Part shown: one piece after another, positions 17,280 through 25,406 of the stretch
Position numbering within the stretch: position 1 is the stretch's first letter
Layout of the letters: every line of letters begins with the position of its first letter
Assembly: GCF_900116365.1 (NCBI RefSeq)
Contig: NZ_FPAG01000007.1
Coordinates: 186,001-250,000, forward strand
Origin: Zhouia amylolytica
GTDB taxonomy: Bacteria > Bacteroidota > Bacteroidia > Flavobacteriales > Flavobacteriaceae
Reading direction: 5' to 3'
Length of the DNA stretch: 64,000 nt
The notes under the pieces: generated by a model
Database searches by the model: none
What the model saw: only the letters and a program-made list of their open reading frames with translations
Told to the model about the DNA's origin: nothing
Position numbers and translations under genes: made by a program

Positions 17280-18649
17280 ATTTAAGTTTTAAAAATAGAA
17301 TTGCCTTACACTATATGATCGCTACAGCAGCGATTATGCTGATTATATTTAGTGTTATATTCTTCATCGTAAGAAGTACCGTATACCGCAATTTAGACAG
17401 TGATTTAGCGTATGAAGCCCATCGGCACACAGATGAGATTGTGGTTGTAGGTGATAGTCTTAAATTCATCAATAAATTAGAGTGGGAAGAGAAAGAACAC
17501 CGAGAAGTACAGGTAAACCCTGTTTTTCTTCAAATTATTGATAAGGATGGGAAATTGATGGATAAATCTCCCAATCTGAAACATGAAAGTCTTGCCTACC
17601 GAAGTCATGCTTCCAGCAGGGATCATATTAATGCCGAACTTCACAACCAGGCGATTCGACAGGTACAGATCCCTATAGAACAGCAGGGGGAAACCAAGGG
17701 GTATATTCTAGCTGCCATGTCGCTAGAATCTTCTAAAATGGTAATTCTCAAGCTTAAGAACGTGCTTATTTTTTCGTTTTTAACTGTTTTAATCGGCCTT
17801 TATTTTATTTCCAGGTATCTTGCCGGTCGCAGTATTCTTCCTGTATCTGAGATTTCGAATACCACTAAACGGATCACCAAAAACAATCTGAATGAACGGG
17901 TTAATTTGCCCCAACGTAAGGATGAACTTTATGATTTGTCTTCCAACTTTAATGAATTATTGCAGCGCATTGAAAATGCTTTGGAACGTGAACGTCAATT
18001 TACCTCAGATGCTTCCCACGAACTTAGAACGCCTTTAGCTGGCTTAAAGGGTACCCTCGAAGTCCTTATCCGTAAACAGCGCACACCGGAGGAGTATATA
18101 GATAAGATTGGTTATGGATTGCAGGAAATTAACCGAATGTCAGAAACTATCGATCAACTGTTATTATTGGCTCGAGTAGATTCAGGTAAGAGTCTCGATG
18201 CAGGAATGGAGGTAAGTCTGCCGGTGGTTATTGACGAAATTCTTGCACGTCATAAGGAGCTTATCGAAGAAAAACACATACAGATTAAAACAGATTATGA
18301 TGTGGAGACCCATTTAAATACCCCGCAGTATTACACCATGCTCATCATGGAGAACGTTATACACAACGCTATAAAATACTCGCATCATGAAGGACGCATT
18401 AAGATTGGGATTGAAAGGAATGAGCAGGTTATTGTTTGTACTGTAGAAGACGGCGGTATTGGTATTAAAAAAGAGGATATGAATAAACTCTTTAATTCAT
18501 TCTTCAGATCTGATGCCCTGGCTCATAGAAACATTAAAGGCAACGGTCTGGGGTTATCAATTGTTAAAAAGGCAGCAGATGCCATTCATGCCCGGGTTCA
18601 CATAGAAAGTGAGTTAAATAAGGGCACTAAATTCACCATTGTATTTTAA
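17276..18649 (+). CDS. Sensor histidine kinase of the metal-efflux locus
   Basis: 457 residues. Two membrane helices (about 12-33 and 160-182) flank a periplasmic sensor of about 125 residues that contains several His-rich spots (AHRHTDE, EEKEHREVQ), fitting a metal sensor but not proof of one. Then come HAMP, the H-box FTSDASHELRTPLAG with His248, an N-box (MENVIHNAIKYSHH), the G1 box (VEDGGIGIK) and the G2 box (GNGLGLSIVKK). It should phosphorylate the regulator encoded just upstream. The second regulator site overlaps its stop codon. Confidence 0.93.
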   Translation: MNLSFKNRIALHYMIATAAIMLIIFSVIFFIVRSTVYRNLDSDLAYEAHRHTDEIVVVGDSLKFINKLEWEEKEHREVQVNPVFLQIIDKDGKLMDKSPNLKHESLAYRSHASSRDHINAELHNQAIRQVQIPIEQQGETKGYILAAMSLESSKMVILKLKNVLIFSFLTVLIGLYFISRYLAGRSILPVSEISNTTKRITKNNLNERVNLPQRKDELYDLSSNFNELLQRIENALERERQFTSDASHELRTPLAGLKGTLEVLIRKQRTPEEYIDKIGYGLQEINRMSETIDQLLLLARVDSGKSLDAGMEVSLPVVIDEILARHKELIEEKHIQIKTDYDVETHLNTPQYYTMLIMENVIHNAIKYSHHEGRIKIGIERNEQVIVCTVEDGGIGIKKEDMNKLFNSFFRSDALAHRNIKGNGLGLSIVKKAADAIHARVHIESELNKGTKFTIVF

Positions 18650-18701
18650 GCGAATCTTAAGAAAGTACTTAGAATAGCTTTAGATAGCAAACCTACATTT
18701 G
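18646..18701 (+). promoter_or_regulatory. Response-regulator operator and promoter, RND pump operon
   Basis: TTAAG at 18646-18650 and 18657-18661 (11-bp period) is followed 48 bases after its first base by a perfect -7 box, TACATTTG at 18694-18701. The geometry is identical to that before the regulator gene. No convincing -33 TTG is present, which fits activator dependence. Confidence 0.7.
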
Positions 18702-18726
18702 GTCTTTATCAATTATAAAGATTAAT

Positions 18727-21700
18727 ATGCTAGAAAAGATTATTCAGTACAGTATTCGCCATAAGCTTATTGTATTCCTTTTTACTGCGGGAATAGTAGG
18801 TTATGGATTGTATGCACTATCTCATATTCCTATTGGAGCGGTACCTGATATCACCAACAACCAGGTTCAGGTGATTACTACCTCGAAGAACCTCGCTACG
18901 GAGGATGTAGAAAAGTTTCTGACGTATCCGGTGGAGTTAGAGATGACCAATTTACCCGGGGTTAAAGAAATCCGGTCCATTTCTAAATTCGGTTTGTCGG
19001 TAGTAACCATTGTGTTTGACGATAAGGTTGGTACCTATTTACCACGACAGCTCATTGCCGAAAAAATAAAAAATGCCGAGGAGAAAATCCCGGAAGGATT
19101 TGGAACTCCCTTTATGGGGCCAATTACCACCGGATTAGGGGAAATATATCAATATGTTATTGATGTCGATCCGGAGTTTAAAGACAACTATTCTTTATCT
19201 GATTTGAGAACCATTCAGGACTGGATTGTTAAGCGACAGCTTTCAGGAATTCCTGGGGTGGTTGAAGTAAATACCTGGGGAGGCTATCTGAAACAATACG
19301 AAGTAGCGATTAACCCGGAGCGGTTAAGGGCTATGAACGTTTCTGTATTTGAGGTCTATGATGCCCTTAAGGCCAATAATAGTGTTGCCGGTGGTGGGTA
19401 TATAGAAAAAGTGAACCAGGCTTATTTTGTTAGAGGGGAAGGGTTGGTAAACAATATTCCTGATATAGAAAACATCGTAGTTACCAACCGCAATGGCGTT
19501 CCTGTATACATTAAAGACGTGGCTACGGTGGGCTTTGGTCATGCCAACCGATTTGGAGCCATCACCGGAAACGGGGAAGGAGAAAAGGTGCTTGGACAGG
19601 TAATGATGTTAAAAGGTGCTGATTCGAATGAAGTTATTAAAGCTGTTAAAGCACGGGTAGCAGAACTACAAAAAAGTCTGCCGGAAGGAGTTAAAATCAA
19701 TGCCTTTCTGGAGCGTAGTGAACTCATCGCTAAAACTACATTCACCATAGCGGAAAACCTTATTCTGGGGTGTTTAATTGTCATATTTGTGGTAGTCCTG
19801 CTTCTAGGGAACTTCCGGTCGGGGCTGGTGGTAGCGTCCGTTATTCCATTGTGTTTATTGTTTGCACTTTCATTGATGTATATTTTTGGGGTGGATGCGA
19901 ACCTGATGAGTCTTGGAGCCATCGATTTTGGTATTATCGTAGACGGATCGGTTATTATTGTGGAGTTCATCGCATTCCGCATTACCAGTCAGCGTAACCA
20001 GCTATTACAATTACCCAAGGTAGAACGACAAAAGCTCATAGATAAGATTACTTTTCAGGGGGCTACAAAAATGATGAATTCGGCGGTTTTCGGACAACTC
20101 ATCATTATCATCGTGTTCATTCCTATACTTTCACTAACCAATGTGGAAGGTAAAATGTTTAAACCGATGGCATTGGTATTTTGTTTTGCCCTTATAGGAG
20201 CCATGTTGCTGTGTTTTACTTATGTACCTGTTATGGCATCGGTATTTATTAAGCCGGGCGACCCTAATAAGAAGACTATTTCGAGAAGACTTATCACCTG
20301 GTTGGAGAATAGCTACCGTCCGGTTATTACCTGGGCCTTAAAAAAGCGAAAACTCGTGATCGCTTTGGCCGTTAGCTTACTGGTAGGAACGGCCTGGTTG
20401 TATTCCAGAATGGGAGGGGAGTTTGTACCAACCCTTGATGAAGGTGATTTTGTAATTCAACCCGTGTTAAAAACCGGTACTTCACTAAGCCGCACCATAG
20501 AGGCGACTACGAAGATGGAGCAGGTATTAAAGACCTTCCCGGAAGTTGATCAGGTGGTTACCAGGATTGGAGCCGCTGAAGTTCCAACAGATCCGATGTC
20601 GATGGAAGAAAGTGATGTCATGATCAAATTAAAACCCAAGGGGGACTGGACATCTGCTGAAACAAAGGATGAATTAGCTGATAAGTTTAAAGAAGCCTTA
20701 ACCCAACAGCTCCCGGGCGTAGATTATGAATTTACCCAACCTATTGAAATGCGATTTAATGAGTTGATTACGGGGGTTCGTGCCGATGTAGCCATTAAGG
20801 TATTTGGAGAGGATTTGGATATCCTTTATAAAAAGGGACTTGAAATTCAAAAGGCTATCGAACATGTAGAGGGTGCTGCTGATATTTCGGTGGAAAAAAT
20901 AGCCGGGTTGCCTCAAATGTCGGTAACCTACAACAGGCAAAAGATTGCCAAATACGGATTAAATATCGAAGATCTGAACAGGATTGTCACCATGGGATTT
21001 GCAGGTGCCAGTGCCGGAACCGTATTTGAAGGAGAAAAGCAGTTCGACCTGGTGGTGAGATTCGATCAACAGCATCGCAGCGATATTCAGCATTTGGAAA
21101 CAGCTTCCATAACATTGCCCGACGGACGTTCACTGCCTTTGAGTGAGTTTGCTGATATAACATATACCAAGGGTCCAGCCAAGATCTCAAGAGACAATAC
21201 GAAGCGCCGTATCGTAGTGGGTATCAATGTCCGTAATCGCGATCTGGAATCAGTGGTGAATGATGTCCAGAAGATTATAGAGGACCAGGTACATCTACCG
21301 CCGGGATATACGATTAGTTACGGCGGACAATTCGAAAACCTGCAAGCAGCTTCGCAACGTCTTAAAGTAGCGGTTCCAATCGCATTAATTCTCATATTCG
21401 TCTTGCTCTATTTTGCTTTTAACTCCGTTAAGGAAGCCTTGATGATTTACAGTGCGATTCCCTTATCTGCAATCGGAGGGGTCTTATTGCTATACTTACG
21501 CGGCATGCCCTTTAGTATTTCGGCAGGAGTAGGATTCATTGCCTTGTTTGGAATAGCGGTATTAAATGGGATTGTGCTTATCGAAGAATTTAAAGAATTA
21601 AAAGCCCACGGGATGACGAATATTCATAAACGTATATTAACCGGAACCAGAAACCGATTACGTCCGGTATTATTAACAGCATCTGCGGCAGCATTAGGAT

Positions 21701-23052
21701 TCTTGCCAATGGCTATTTCCAGTTCTGCAGGAGCCGAAGTGCAACGTCCGCTGGCCACGGTGGTTGTTGGTGGACTGGTAACGGCAACGTTGCTGACTTT
21801 AATTGTACTTCCGGTATTGTACGCCTGGTTTGATAGTAAAAAGCCTATCAAGCCTTTTAAAAGAAAGCAGCTTGCTACCTTGCTCATATTCATCTTACCG
21901 GTGGTTGGTATGGCCCAGGAAAAAGCGATTAGCTTACCGGAAGCCATTGAAATTGCCATAGAGAACAATCATGGAATACAAGCAGCCAGGCAAGAGGTAC
22001 AACAATCGGAAGAATTGGAGGGTAGTACTTTTAACCTGGAGAAACCACAGGTGTATTACCAGTACGATGAAAATAATATTGCCGAAAACGGGGAAGCCTT
22101 AAGAGTATATGGGGTAACTCAGCAGTTCAGGTTTCCGACTATTTACGGTACCCGAAGTAAAGTACTGAAACAGGAAACGGCCATGGCTTTACAGGTTTAT
22201 AATATGCAGGAGCGCACCCTGAAAAAAGAGGTCTCCATAGCTTATTTAAGCGTGGTATATCAGCAGCAACTGACCCATCAGTACAAATACCTCGATAGTT
22301 TGTATAAAGCTTTTTCAAAGGCAGCAAGCAGGAAATTCGAATTAGGAGCCACTAATATGCTGGAGAAACTCACTGCAGAAACCAAACAAAAGGAAGTAGC
22401 CATCGCATTAACGCAGAGTCAAAAAGATTACGACAAGTCTTTGTTGGAATTAAGGCGGTTATTGCAAGCTGAAGAGGTTATAACGGTACAGCAAACGAAT
22501 CTGGATCGATTGGATTATAAGGAGATCGATACGATTAATCACCCGGGATTGACTTATTTTCGTGAAAAGCAAGCCTTATCAGAGCTTGAGTTATCGATAG
22601 AAAAGCAGCAATTTCTTCCGGATATCGAGGTATCATTATTCCAGGGAACCAACAGTATGGCGGGTGCTAAGACCTACAGAGGTTTTCAGGCCGGACTTAC
22701 CGTACCGCTTTGGTTTTTCAATCAGCGATCGAAGATAAAAGCAGCAAAAGCCAGAAGGGCTATGACCGATCACCAGATTCAGGACTACCAGGTACGCCTG
22801 GAATCGCGCAGTGAAAAGCTGCATGCCGATTTAGAAAAGTATGATCATGTGCTCTCTTATTACCAAGAAACCGGTAAAAAAATGGGAGATCAGCTCACAC
22901 TGAGTGCATCTAAAGCCTATAAAAGTGGTGAAATCGATTTTTTACAGTATGTACAACTACTGGAAAATGCCCGTGATATTGAGATCAGGCGTCTTGAAAG
23001 TCTTTTCAACTATAACAAAACAGTACTTGAATTAAACTATATAACCGAATAA
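18727..23052 (+). CDS. CzcA/CusA-type heavy-metal RND pump fused to a TolC-like outer-membrane factor
   Basis: 1441 residues. Residues 1-1045 are a full HME-RND transporter starting MLEKIIQYSIRHKL, with the proton-relay motif DFGIIVDGSVIIVE (Asp400, Asp406, Glu413). That pattern is typical of divalent-cation CzcA-like pumps rather than Cu/Ag CusA. Residues 1048-1064 (LATLLIFILPVVGMAQ) look like a signal peptide, and 1065-1441 form a TolC-type coiled-coil domain (SLPEAIEIAIENNHGIQAARQEV to LELNYITE). Fused pumps of this layout are known in Bacteroidota. The adaptor gene follows after 14 bases. The metal is likely Zn, Co, Cd or Ni, an inference. Confidence 0.93.
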   Translation: MLEKIIQYSIRHKLIVFLFTAGIVGYGLYALSHIPIGAVPDITNNQVQVITTSKNLATEDVEKFLTYPVELEMTNLPGVKEIRSISKFGLSVVTIVFDDKVGTYLPRQLIAEKIKNAEEKIPEGFGTPFMGPITTGLGEIYQYVIDVDPEFKDNYSLSDLRTIQDWIVKRQLSGIPGVVEVNTWGGYLKQYEVAINPERLRAMNVSVFEVYDALKANNSVAGGGYIEKVNQAYFVRGEGLVNNIPDIENIVVTNRNGVPVYIKDVATVGFGHANRFGAITGNGEGEKVLGQVMMLKGADSNEVIKAVKARVAELQKSLPEGVKINAFLERSELIAKTTFTIAENLILGCLIVIFVVVLLLGNFRSGLVVASVIPLCLLFALSLMYIFGVDANLMSLGAIDFGIIVDGSVIIVEFIAFRITSQRNQLLQLPKVERQKLIDKITFQGATKMMNSAVFGQLIIIIVFIPILSLTNVEGKMFKPMALVFCFALIGAMLLCFTYVPVMASVFIKPGDPNKKTISRRLITWLENSYRPVITWALKKRKLVIALAVSLLVGTAWLYSRMGGEFVPTLDEGDFVIQPVLKTGTSLSRTIEATTKMEQVLKTFPEVDQVVTRIGAAEVPTDPMSMEESDVMIKLKPKGDWTSAETKDELADKFKEALTQQLPGVDYEFTQPIEMRFNELITGVRADVAIKVFGEDLDILYKKGLEIQKAIEHVEGAADISVEKIAGLPQMSVTYNRQKIAKYGLNIEDLNRIVTMGFAGASAGTVFEGEKQFDLVVRFDQQHRSDIQHLETASITLPDGRSLPLSEFADITYTKGPAKISRDNTKRRIVVGINVRNRDLESVVNDVQKIIEDQVHLPPGYTISYGGQFENLQAASQRLKVAVPIALILIFVLLYFAFNSVKEALMIYSAIPLSAIGGVLLLYLRGMPFSISAGVGFIALFGIAVLNGIVLIEEFKELKAHGMTNIHKRILTGTRNRLRPVLLTASAAALGFLPMAISSSAGAEVQRPLATVVVGGLVTATLLTLIVLPVLYAWFDSKKPIKPFKRKQLATLLIFILPVVGMAQEKAISLPEAIEIAIENNHGIQAARQEVQQSEELEGSTFNLEKPQVYYQYDENNIAENGEALRVYGVTQQFRFPTIYGTRSKVLKQETAMALQVYNMQERTLKKEVSIAYLSVVYQQQLTHQYKYLDSLYKAFSKAASRKFELGATNMLEKLTAETKQKEVAIALTQSQKDYDKSLLELRRLLQAEEVITVQQTNLDRLDYKEIDTINHPGLTYFREKQALSELELSIEKQQFLPDIEVSLFQGTNSMAGAKTYRGFQAGLTVPLWFFNQRSKIKAAKARRAMTDHQIQDYQVRLESRSEKLHADLEKYDHVLSYYQETGKKMGDQLTLSASKAYKSGEIDFLQYVQLLENARDIEIRRLESLFNYNKTVLELNYITE

Positions 23053-23066
23053 TAAGTCATTATACC

Positions 23067-24224
23067 ATGAAGATTACTATATACATATTCCGATCAGTGA
23101 TGTTTTTAAGCCTGTCAGGCTTGCTGTTCACTTCCTGTAATTCAGAAGGAGGGAAGGACCTTAGGGAACAGGCTATCAATATCCCCGATACTTCCAATTC
23201 GGATCACATTGTTATAACGGAGAATCAATTTAAAGCTGCGCAGATGCAAGTAGGTACAATTAAGCCAACAGCTTTCGATCAAACCGTTAAGGCAAACGGG
23301 GTTTTTACGGTTCCACCGGAGCGTAAAGCTTCTGTAAGTCCGTATTTCTCAGGTTATGTAAAAGAACTATCGTTATTGCCCGGAGACCAGGTGCGTAAGG
23401 GACAAGTATTATTTACCCTTGAAAATCCGGATTATATCAGGGTTCAGCAACGATATTTGGAGGCAAAAGGCCAGCTAAGGTATTTAGATGCGGAATACAA
23501 AAGGCAGCAGGAATTGATGAAAGATCAGATCACTTCAGAAAAAAATCTATTAAAGGCAGAAGCTGATTATAGTGTTATCAAGGCGCAATACGAATCATTA
23601 AAAAAGCAGTTATGGCTTATGAACATTAACCCGAATACGTTGAGTGCGTCGAATCTACGTTCAACCATAGCAGTAATAGCACCTATAGAAGGCCATATTA
23701 CCAAGATAAACACTCAGAAAGGCGCTTATCTGAATCCTTCGGATATGGCGTTGAGTATCACTGATACAAAGCATTTACAGATAAAAACCCAGGTTTTTGA
23801 AAAGAATTTACCGCAATTAAAAGCAGGTCAGCCAGTGGTATTTAAGGTTCAGAACGGTAACGAGGGAAGTTACCATGGAACCGTTAAGCTTATCAATAAG
23901 GCTATAGATGAACACGACCGTACGGCGAGTGTGTATATAGATCTTAAGGACGATGAAGCCGCAGATCATTTTGCGCCTGGCATGTATGTAGAAGTGGCTA
24001 TAGTAACAGCTAAAGATACTTTGAATGCTTTACCAGAAGAGGCTGTGGTTTCTATAGATAACGATCATTATGGATTGGTACGTATCAATGAAACGACCTT
24101 TAAACAAGTAGGTATTAAAATTGGGAAAACATCGAATGGTTATGTTGAAATTGTAAACCCGGAAGTATTTGAATCGAATACGGTATTCTTAACGAAGGGA
24201 ACCTTTGAAATGATCATGGAATAA
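23067..24224 (+). CDS. RND efflux periplasmic adaptor (membrane fusion protein), lipoprotein
   Basis: 385 residues. The lipobox is LFTSC (Cys24). The order is that of the HlyD/CusB class: beta-barrel start (ANGVFTVPPERKASVSPYFSGYVKELSLLPGDQVRKGQVLFTLENPDY), helical hairpin (about 128-195, VQQRYLEAKGQLRYLDAEYKRQQ), lipoyl half returning with IAVIAPIEGHITKINTQKGAYL, then membrane-proximal domains. It bridges the inner-membrane pump and the TolC-like domain. There is no extra His-rich metal-chaperone region. It is the last gene of the locus and a hairpin follows. Confidence 0.93.
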   Translation: MKITIYIFRSVMFLSLSGLLFTSCNSEGGKDLREQAINIPDTSNSDHIVITENQFKAAQMQVGTIKPTAFDQTVKANGVFTVPPERKASVSPYFSGYVKELSLLPGDQVRKGQVLFTLENPDYIRVQQRYLEAKGQLRYLDAEYKRQQELMKDQITSEKNLLKAEADYSVIKAQYESLKKQLWLMNINPNTLSASNLRSTIAVIAPIEGHITKINTQKGAYLNPSDMALSITDTKHLQIKTQVFEKNLPQLKAGQPVVFKVQNGNEGSYHGTVKLINKAIDEHDRTASVYIDLKDDEAADHFAPGMYVEVAIVTAKDTLNALPEEAVVSIDNDHYGLVRINETTFKQVGIKIGKTSNGYVEIVNPEVFESNTVFLTKGTFEMIME

Positions 24225-24236
24225 TAAAGCATTAGA

Positions 24237-24278
24237 AAACCCATAAAGTACCATTGGAGTAGTTTGTGGGTTTATTTC
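24237..24278 (+). terminator. Possible terminator after the efflux locus
   Basis: AAACCCA (24237-24243) pairs with TGGGTTT (24267-24273) across a 23-base loop, followed by ATTTCT. It is weak but correctly placed. Confidence 0.45.
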
Positions 24279-24311
<33 letters not shown>

Positions 24312-24365
24312 TTCATTTATATCTATAGAGCAAATTGACGGATACTTGTATATTACATCAATGCA

Positions 24366-24514
24366 GCTATAGCAACACGCTCGTGTTTAGTATCGATCGT
24401 AATTATGTAAAAGTCTATTTGCTTCACTCCAGTGATATTAGTATTTATTATTGTCGTTAGCTATAATAACACGTCAATGTTTTATACGGTTCATAATTTT
24501 GTAAAAGTAAATTG
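24366..24514. repeat. Pair of diverged 55-bp direct repeats
   Basis: 24366-24421 and 24460-24514 align over their length: both start GCTATA, contain AACACG, then TGTTT, and share AATTnTGTAAAAGT near the end. The first copy contains the hairpin AACACG-CT-CGTGTT. The second copy has lost most of this pairing. Neither is coding. Confidence 0.5.
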
Positions 24515-24790
24515 GTCCTGGTTTCAAAAACAAATTGTGGTTCTTGTATATCAATTTAAAGCTTTCTTAAAAAACACCATTATTTAATACTTCTCATAAT
24601 TATCGTATTCGATACTTTGCCCGTAAAATTTTCAAATACGCGAATTATATGAGGGTCTGTTTTATTGGAATTGGTATTGAGAAAATGATTTTGGTTGTTG
24701 ACCGACAATTTGTGATTTATGGTGATGCTGTAATAATCTTGTTTCTTGTTGGAAAGAATTTAAACAAAAACCATCCTTTTTAGACCTGCT

Positions 24791-24850
24791 CATACTTTAT
24801 CCATACTTTAACCATGCCTTTGGTATGCCTTTGATATGCCTTTGGTATGC
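24791..24850. repeat. 11-bp tandem repeat, about 5.5 units
   Basis: Six successive units begin CATACTTTATC, CATACTTTAAC, CATGCCTTTGG, TATGCCTTTGA, TATGCCTTTGG, TATGC. Period 11 is one helical turn. The last three full units differ at only two positions. It lies in a long intergenic region. Confidence 0.75.
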
Positions 24851-25348
24851 TTAAAACAGGCCTTATTAAAGCTTGAAAATTGATGTAAAATGATGCTTAC
24901 TAAAACTTTTATACGGTTTCATACCCATTTATACATGGCGGCAAAAAAGTACAATATCGGCCAAAATTGACTTGAAAAGTTGATTGGGATGCTTCTATTT
25001 CCTTTTTTTACGACATTAGTGTTCAACTAATTATTTAGTTATAATGTAACTGGAAATGCTATTAGTTTAGAAATCCTGTATAAACCTTTTTATGATTTAT
25101 GATATGTACCGGATCAATTATTTTACCTCCTTTTTTAGCCAAATCGACTTTAGGAGATTCATGAACTTCAATAAAATATTAATGCGTGAGCTAAACAAAA
25201 AATCAAGGCTGCATAAAACTTTGGAAACAATTAACGGTTCGTTACGCTATATTTTAGACTATTTAGCGTTAAGGAAATGTACAGTGTACAATTTTAGCTA
25301 AATATCATTTGAAGTTATAAACCCCTCGCGCCAGCTGGCTCATTCACT

Positions 25349-25371
25349 AAATTAGTCCACAGGACTAATTT
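25349..25371 (-). terminator. Hairpin downstream of the KAP NTPase gene
   Basis: Perfect 10-bp stem AAATTAGTCC/GGACTAATTT with an ACA loop on the plus strand. It lies about 35 bases after the KAP stop codon. Only a TTT run follows on the minus strand, so termination is plausible but not strong. Confidence 0.45.
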
Positions 25372-25406
25372 TAAACGTTCTGCCCCCTATTGTTTTACCC
25401 AAAGTT

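Noticed and set aside
19539-19982. 147-codon antisense frame within the RND gene
   Set aside because: Low-complexity Thr/Ser/Arg composition typical of antisense shadow; the sense gene is certain.
25092-25301. 69-codon open frame in the intergenic region
   Set aside because: No family, signal or helix pattern recognised, and no promoter box in front; it overlaps inverted-repeat sequence and is probably chance.
25278-25371. Dyads TGTACA-G-TGTACA, GCCAGCTGGC and the 25349 hairpin as an insertion-sequence end
   Set aside because: No transposase, no partner end at the other side of the island and no target duplication seen.
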